A stretch of 38,210 nt of DNA from an uncultured Lachnospiraceae bacterium (GTDB taxonomy: Bacteria > Bacillota > Clostridia > Lachnospirales > Lachnospiraceae): the NCBI GenBank assembly GCA_944384125.1, contig CALWSF010000030.1, positions 1 to 38,210 of the forward strand. Direction: 5' to 3'. Shown here one piece after another: positions 34,824 to 38,210 of this stretch. The first letter of the stretch is position 1, and each line of letters starts with the position of its first letter. The notes below the pieces were generated by a model that worked only from the letters and a program-made list of their open reading frames with translations, was not told where the DNA came from and did no database searches. Both the position numbers and the translations under genes were made by a program.

Positions 34824-35597
34824 TCAGTTTCCGCATTCAATGCTGATGGCATTGAACTGTTCCAGGAGATCTTCCACCCTGAGGGATGTTTTTTCATCTC
34901 CGGAGCAGTCAAGAACAGTCTGGCCCTGGTGCATCATCAGAAGGCGGTTTCCGTACTCTACCGCATAGCGGAGGTTGTGAGTAACCATGATGGCGGTCAG
35001 ATTTTTCTCCTTCACGATTTTCCCGGTTAGCTCCATGATTGTCTCAGCTGTCTTGGGGTCAAGAGCTGCCGTGTGTTCATCGAGAATCAGAAATTCGATG
35101 GGAGTCATAGTGGACATCAGAAGAGCCATGGCCTGACGCTGGCCGCCTGAGAGAACCCCCACTTTGACATCCAGTTTGTCCTCAAGTCCCAGTCCCAGAG
35201 AGGAGAGGAGTTCACGGTAGTGTGTGATGCGCTGGCGGTCGGTTCCCCAGCGGAGATTGAATGGCTTTCCCTTTGTGTCTGCCATGGACATATTTTCAAG
35301 AATTGTCATGTTGGGACAGGTTCCCACAGCCGGATTCTGGTACACACGGCCGATAGTCCGCTGACGCTTAAATTCCGGCATTTTTGTGATATCCTTGCCG
35401 TTTATCAGGATGCGTCCGCCGTCCAGAGGAATGCTTCCGCAGATAAGATTCAGCATAGATGTTTTGCCGGAACCATTGCTGCCCACAACTGACACAAATT
35501 CGCCCTGATTAATGGTCAGGCTGAAATCGTCAAAGAGACACATTTCATTGACTGTTCCCTGATTGTAATATTTTTCAATGTGTTTTAATTCCAGCAT
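34824..35597 (-). CDS. ABC transporter ATP-binding protein, probable tryptophan
   Basis: A 257-residue ATPase with Walker A (VGSNGSGKTS), Q-loop (VYQNPAVG), ABC signature (LSGGQRQA), Walker B (FLILDEHTAALDP) and switch His (MVTHNLRYA). In the Walker B motif the usual DEP is DEH, a feature seen in this small ABC subfamily. It powers uptake by the adjacent permease and binding protein. Its ATG follows the permease stop with no gap, so the two are translationally coupled. Confidence 0.92.
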   Translation of the reverse strand: MLELKHIEKYYNQGTVNEMCLFDDFSLTINQGEFVSVVGSNGSGKTSMLNLICGSIPLDGGRILINGKDITKMPEFKRQRTIGRVYQNPAVGTCPNMTILENMSMADTKGKPFNLRWGTDRQRITHYRELLSSLGLGLEDKLDVKVGVLSGGQRQAMALLMSTMTPIEFLILDEHTAALDPKTAETIMELTGKIVKEKNLTAIMVTHNLRYAVEYGNRLLMMHQGQTVLDCSGDEKTSLRVEDLLEQFNAISIECGN

Positions 35598-36473
35598 TTA
35601 TCTTACCTTCTTTTTTCGATTTTCGCTCACAACCAGAATAATAAGGAAGAAAAGCGAAGTGATCAGTTTCATATAGAGTGTTTTGAGGCCCATTGCCATG
35701 GCGGCGGAGATACATGCCTTGTAGACAATGGTTCCGAGGATAACAGCGGTAGTTGCTTTGATTTTGCCGAACCGTGAGAAAACCTTGGTGCCGATGATAA
35801 CACTTGCCAGGCCCATAACGATGGTTCCCGTTCCGATGCTGATTTCAAAAAAACCTTTCTGCTGACAGTACACGGCTCCGGAGAGGGCGGCCAGGCCGTT
35901 TGCAAGGGCGAGGCCCAGAATCTTTACGGATCCTTTATCTTTTGCCAGAGAGGTAACAAGTGTTTCGTTGTCGCCCACTGCGCGGAGAAGATAGCCGGAA
36001 CGGGTTTTCATGTACAGATCAAGAAGAATTTTTACCACAAGAACAATGAGGAGCAGAATAATGACTGTGGAATATTCGCTCAGGGGCTTCGCAAGTCCGT
36101 CAATGAAGGCGTTTTCAAAAATCGTCTCCTGACTGAAGATGGGAAGATTTGCCTTGTTGTCCGTAATGCTCAGGTTGATGGAGTAGAGAGCCGTCATAAC
36201 GATGATGCCGGAAAGAAGATCCCTGACCTTAAGTTTTACATGAATAAGTCCTGTTGCGGTACCTGCCAGGGCACCCGCCGCAAAAGCGATAAACAGTGTC
36301 AGAAACGGCGGTACACCGGCAAGAATCATTGTCGCGGCGACAGCGGCTCCCAGAGGAAATGTGCTGTCGACTGACAGATCGGGAAAATCAAGGATGGAAT
36401 AGGTAATATAGACGCCCAGAGCCATCAGTGCATATATAAGGCCTTCATTGATAACGCCAAGTATGATAGACAT
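35598..36473 (-). CDS. ABC transporter permease, probable tryptophan
   Basis: A 291-residue permease of the branched-chain-amino-acid/ribose type, with 8-9 hydrophobic segments (first: LGVINEGLIYALMALGVYITY) and the coupling loop VGDNETLVTSLAKDKGSVKILGLALAN. It probably acts as a dimer, since only one permease gene is present. It lies between the binding protein (29-bp gap) and the ATPase. Confidence 0.9.
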   Translation of the reverse strand: MSIILGVINEGLIYALMALGVYITYSILDFPDLSVDSTFPLGAAVAATMILAGVPPFLTLFIAFAAGALAGTATGLIHVKLKVRDLLSGIIVMTALYSINLSITDNKANLPIFSQETIFENAFIDGLAKPLSEYSTVIILLLIVLVVKILLDLYMKTRSGYLLRAVGDNETLVTSLAKDKGSVKILGLALANGLAALSGAVYCQQKGFFEISIGTGTIVMGLASVIIGTKVFSRFGKIKATTAVILGTIVYKACISAAMAMGLKTLYMKLITSLFFLIILVVSENRKKKVR

Positions 36474-36502
36474 GGCAAACCTCCAATTCTTTCTTTCGCA
36501 GA

Positions 36503-37570
36503 TTACTCAGATATTTCATCGAACATTTCCGCTGCATCGGAGACAAGGTCTTCCGGAAGGGTAATGCCGAGATTTTCGGCAACTTTGCTGTTGCCGTAAA
36601 AGGAGCCGCCCTCGATGATTTCAAAGCTCATCTCACTGGCTTTGGCTTCGCCTTTTAACACCTTTGCTGCCATGCGGCCGGTCTGTTTGCCCAGTTCCAC
36701 ATAGTCAAGTCCCACAGATGCGAGACAGCCGTTTTTTACCTGCTCAATCTCACTTCCGAACACGGGAATGCCCTTTTTGCCTGCCGCATCGAGAACAACC
36801 TGCAGGGCGCTTACGACTGTGTTGTCTGTCAGGTTATTGATACAGTCAACCTTTTCGACCAGCTGGTCGGCGGCCAGAGGAACATCCGCTGCTGTGGAAA
36901 CACCGCTCTCAACAATTTCAAAGCCGTATTCTGCGGCTGCCTCTTTGTATTCTTCCAGCGTGGAGAGAGAGTTGACCTCACTGGTACTGTACATGATGCC
37001 GATTTTTTTTGCATCGGGGAGGATCTCGCGTATCATGGCGAGCTGTTCGGTTACAGGAAGCCTGTCGCTGGTACCGGTAATCTCGCCTACCGGTGTTTTG
37101 TCCTCATTTGCCAGCTCTGCGGAAACAGGATCTGTCACAGCAGTGTAGATAACCGGAATATTTTCCTTTCTGGCGGCGCTGTAGGCGCTCTGCGCGGCAG
37201 GTGTTGCAATGGCACAGATGAGATCTGCTTTCTGGGAGATAAAGCCAGATGCAATCTGGCTGGAAACAGCCCCGTCTCCATTGGCGTTCTCATAGAGAAC
37301 AGTCAGATTTTTGCCTTCTTCAATCCCTTCTTCTGCCAGGCCTTCAAGAAAGCCTTCACGGCAGTTGTCAAGGGAACCGTGAACGGCAAACTGGCTGATG
37401 CCGATGGTGTAGGAGCCGCCTGCCGTCTGTTCTGCGCTGTTGTCTGTTTCTTCTCCGGCTGCAGTTGCAGCGGATTCAGCTGACTGGGATGAATTGGAAC
37501 CGGAGCATCCGATTAAGGATGCTGCTGTAAGTGCGCCAAGTAAGAGTGCTGCAAATGTTCTTTTTTTCAT
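36503..37570 (-). CDS. ABC substrate-binding lipoprotein, probable tryptophan
   Basis: The 355-residue protein has a lipoprotein signal (lipobox SLIGC, Cys22) and a low-complexity Ser/Ala/Glu linker to about residue 50. An ABC_sub_bind-type (periplasmic-binding type I) domain follows, starting YTIGISQFAVHGSLDNC. This three-gene layout with a type I binding protein is the TrpXYZ kind of transporter. The T-box upstream reads a Trp codon, which supports tryptophan as the substrate. The start is ATG 37570, with GGAGGAAAC upstream. Confidence 0.9.
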   Translation of the reverse strand: MKKRTFAALLLGALTAASLIGCSGSNSSQSAESAATAAGEETDNSAEQTAGGSYTIGISQFAVHGSLDNCREGFLEGLAEEGIEEGKNLTVLYENANGDGAVSSQIASGFISQKADLICAIATPAAQSAYSAARKENIPVIYTAVTDPVSAELANEDKTPVGEITGTSDRLPVTEQLAMIREILPDAKKIGIMYSTSEVNSLSTLEEYKEAAAEYGFEIVESGVSTAADVPLAADQLVEKVDCINNLTDNTVVSALQVVLDAAGKKGIPVFGSEIEQVKNGCLASVGLDYVELGKQTGRMAAKVLKGEAKASEMSFEIIEGGSFYGNSKVAENLGITLPEDLVSDAAEMFDEISE

Positions 37571-37678
37571 GATTGTTTCCTCCGTTTTTGTTTTTAATTA
37601 ACCTGGAATATGACATGCGGGCCTGCATTCCGGGGGATTTTGTGCAGCAGAGTGAGCGCGCTTCTTACTATCTGCAAT

Positions 37679-37941
37679 AAAAAAATCCCAGATGCAGCAA
37701 AATGCATCTGGGACGAATCGTTAAATCCGCGGTACCACCCATGTTGACCAAAGGTCCTCTCTGTCATATACTAACATATATGCCGCCGGATAACGGACGC
37801 GGTCTCCGTCAGCCCATACTGCAGTTCAGGGCTGCCCTCAAAAGTCCATTCAACTATCTGCTCCATATCGTGTTTCCACCCTCCACGACTCTCTGTGATT
37901 TTGCCTGATAGCCTACTCCTCTTTCTCATCGGTTTTACTTT
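37679..37941 (-). promoter_or_regulatory. T-box riboswitch, Trp specifier (UGG)
   Basis: The minus strand carries a full T-box leader. Stem I features are GAGTAGGC, AGAGAG and GGGTGGAAAC. The specifier context GAATGGACTTTTGAG places UGG at 37848-37846. The T-box GGGTGGTACCGCGG (37740-37727) forms the antiterminator that holds uncharged tRNA 3' ends. The terminator TCCCAGATGCA/TGCATCTGGGA (37713-37703/37696-37686) ends in seven U. When tRNA-Trp is uncharged the leader should read through and switch on the ABC operon about 110 nt downstream. A 68-codon plus-strand frame at 37702-37908 is only its complement. Confidence 0.95.
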
Positions 37942-37947
37942 TTCCTA

Positions 37948-37976
37948 ATCCTAATCCTTTTATGCATGTTTGTCAA
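37948..37976 (-). promoter_or_regulatory. Promoter of T-box/ABC operon
   Basis: On the minus strand TTGACA (37976-37971) and TAGGAT (37953-37948) are 17 bp apart; the start is near 37941. Confidence 0.8.
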
Positions 37977-38057
37977 GCACAATTTTTAGCATTAATAGAA
38001 AATATTTCCCAATGTGTCTGAATTCAGAATATTTTTCTCGCATTTAACGGAAGCTGG

Positions 38058-38066
38058 TGGTATGAT
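38058..38066 (+). promoter_or_regulatory. Extended -10 promoter at right edge
   Basis: TGgTATGAT (TG 38058-38059, TATGAT 38061-38066) faces out of the window. No good -35 is seen. It could drive the short frame at 38132 and whatever lies beyond. Confidence 0.4.
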
Positions 38067-38131
38067 TAACATATACACAGACAGGAAATTTGACAGATAA
38101 AAAGTACGGCCAGATGAGAAGGAGGAAAATT

Positions 38132-38158
38132 ATGGTTCTAAACTTTACTTGGGGGTAA
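38132..38158 (+). CDS. Possible 8-codon leader peptide
   Basis: A strong AAGGAGG (about 38119-38125) lies 6 nt before ATG 38132, but the frame ends after eight codons (MVLNFTWG, then TAA). ACTTTAC/GTAAAGT can form a hairpin over its second half. It could be a leader peptide for a gene beyond the edge, or a ribosome site left from a disrupted gene. The window ends 52 bp later, so it cannot be settled. Confidence 0.3.
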   Translation: MVLNFTWG

Positions 38159-38210
38159 AGTAAAAAAATAAGATAGGCATAGAGATTCAATTCCTATATA
38201 ATTAAGTTAC

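Noticed and set aside
37702-37908. 68-codon plus-strand frame.
   Set aside because: It is the complement of the T-box leader.

Overview
The window looks like a chromosomal stretch from an anaerobic clostridial Firmicute, most likely a gut Lachnospiraceae. The evidence is the set of genes (ATP-type PEP carboxykinase, a PPi-type phosphofructokinase, SleB- and SpoIID-type cell-wall proteins), strong AGGAGG-type ribosome binding sites, TTGACA/TATAAT promoters, a T-box leader and a Firmicute-style 6S RNA. I see no insertion sequence, prophage, CRISPR array, rRNA or tRNA gene. The only mobile-element-type gene is one lone tyrosine recombinase.

Layout. 1-1371: an ECF sigma factor with a membrane-anchored probable regulator. 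1588-2740: a tyrosine recombinase followed by a 13-bp inverted repeat. 2741-9767: a polyamine operon. A consensus promoter first drives a long, highly folded leader of about 370 nt that ends in an intrinsic terminator, and then come speD, an arginine/ornithine/lysine decarboxylase, speE, an agmatinase-family ureohydrolase, a carboxy(nor)spermidine-type dehydrogenase and a carboxy(nor)spermidine-type decarboxylase. 9839-10753: nudC. 10878-12534: ilvN and ilvC. 12675-13823: a membrane acyltransferase. 13918-16723: a LysR regulator divergent from leuC-leuD. 16902-17369: a YbaK-type deacylase. 17695-18519: a SleB-type hydrolase. 18754-20451: pckA. 20580-21263: a HAD phosphatase. 21338-22890 (minus): ECF sigma factor, zinc-finger anti-sigma factor and membrane protein; the sigma gene has no ordinary start codon. 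23132-26845: a deoxynucleoside salvage operon with phosphopentomutase, a DeoC-cytidine deaminase fusion and pyrimidine-nucleoside phosphorylase. 26903-27139: 6S RNA. 27350-30948: an AI-2E-type permease and a SpoIID-like protein. 30926-32149 (minus): PPi-type phosphofructokinase. 32381-34012 (minus): a polytopic membrane protein. 34243-34752: a SEC-C protein. 34824-37570 (minus): an ABC transporter whose upstream T-box reads a UGG (Trp) specifier, so it is very probably a tryptophan importer.

How the parts work together. The polyamine operon holds parts for two ways of adding an aminopropyl group: decarboxylated-SAM based (SpeD+SpeE) and aspartate-semialdehyde based (dehydrogenase+decarboxylase). 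With the decarboxylase and ureohydrolase also present, spermidine could be made from arginine via agmatine without free putrescine. The ilv and leu genes give partial branched-chain amino-acid synthesis; ilvB, ilvD, leuA and leuB are not here. The deo genes turn deoxynucleosides into free bases, acetaldehyde and glyceraldehyde-3-phosphate. PEP carboxykinase and PPi-phosphofructokinase fit the energy-saving central metabolism of fermenting clostridia.

The strongest leads for something undescribed are the long folded leader RNA in front of the polyamine operon (2776-3155), the combined polyamine routes in one operon, the DeoC-Cdd fusion, and the ECF sigma gene that appears to start at ATC. No sequence search was possible; all family names come from motifs read by eye.
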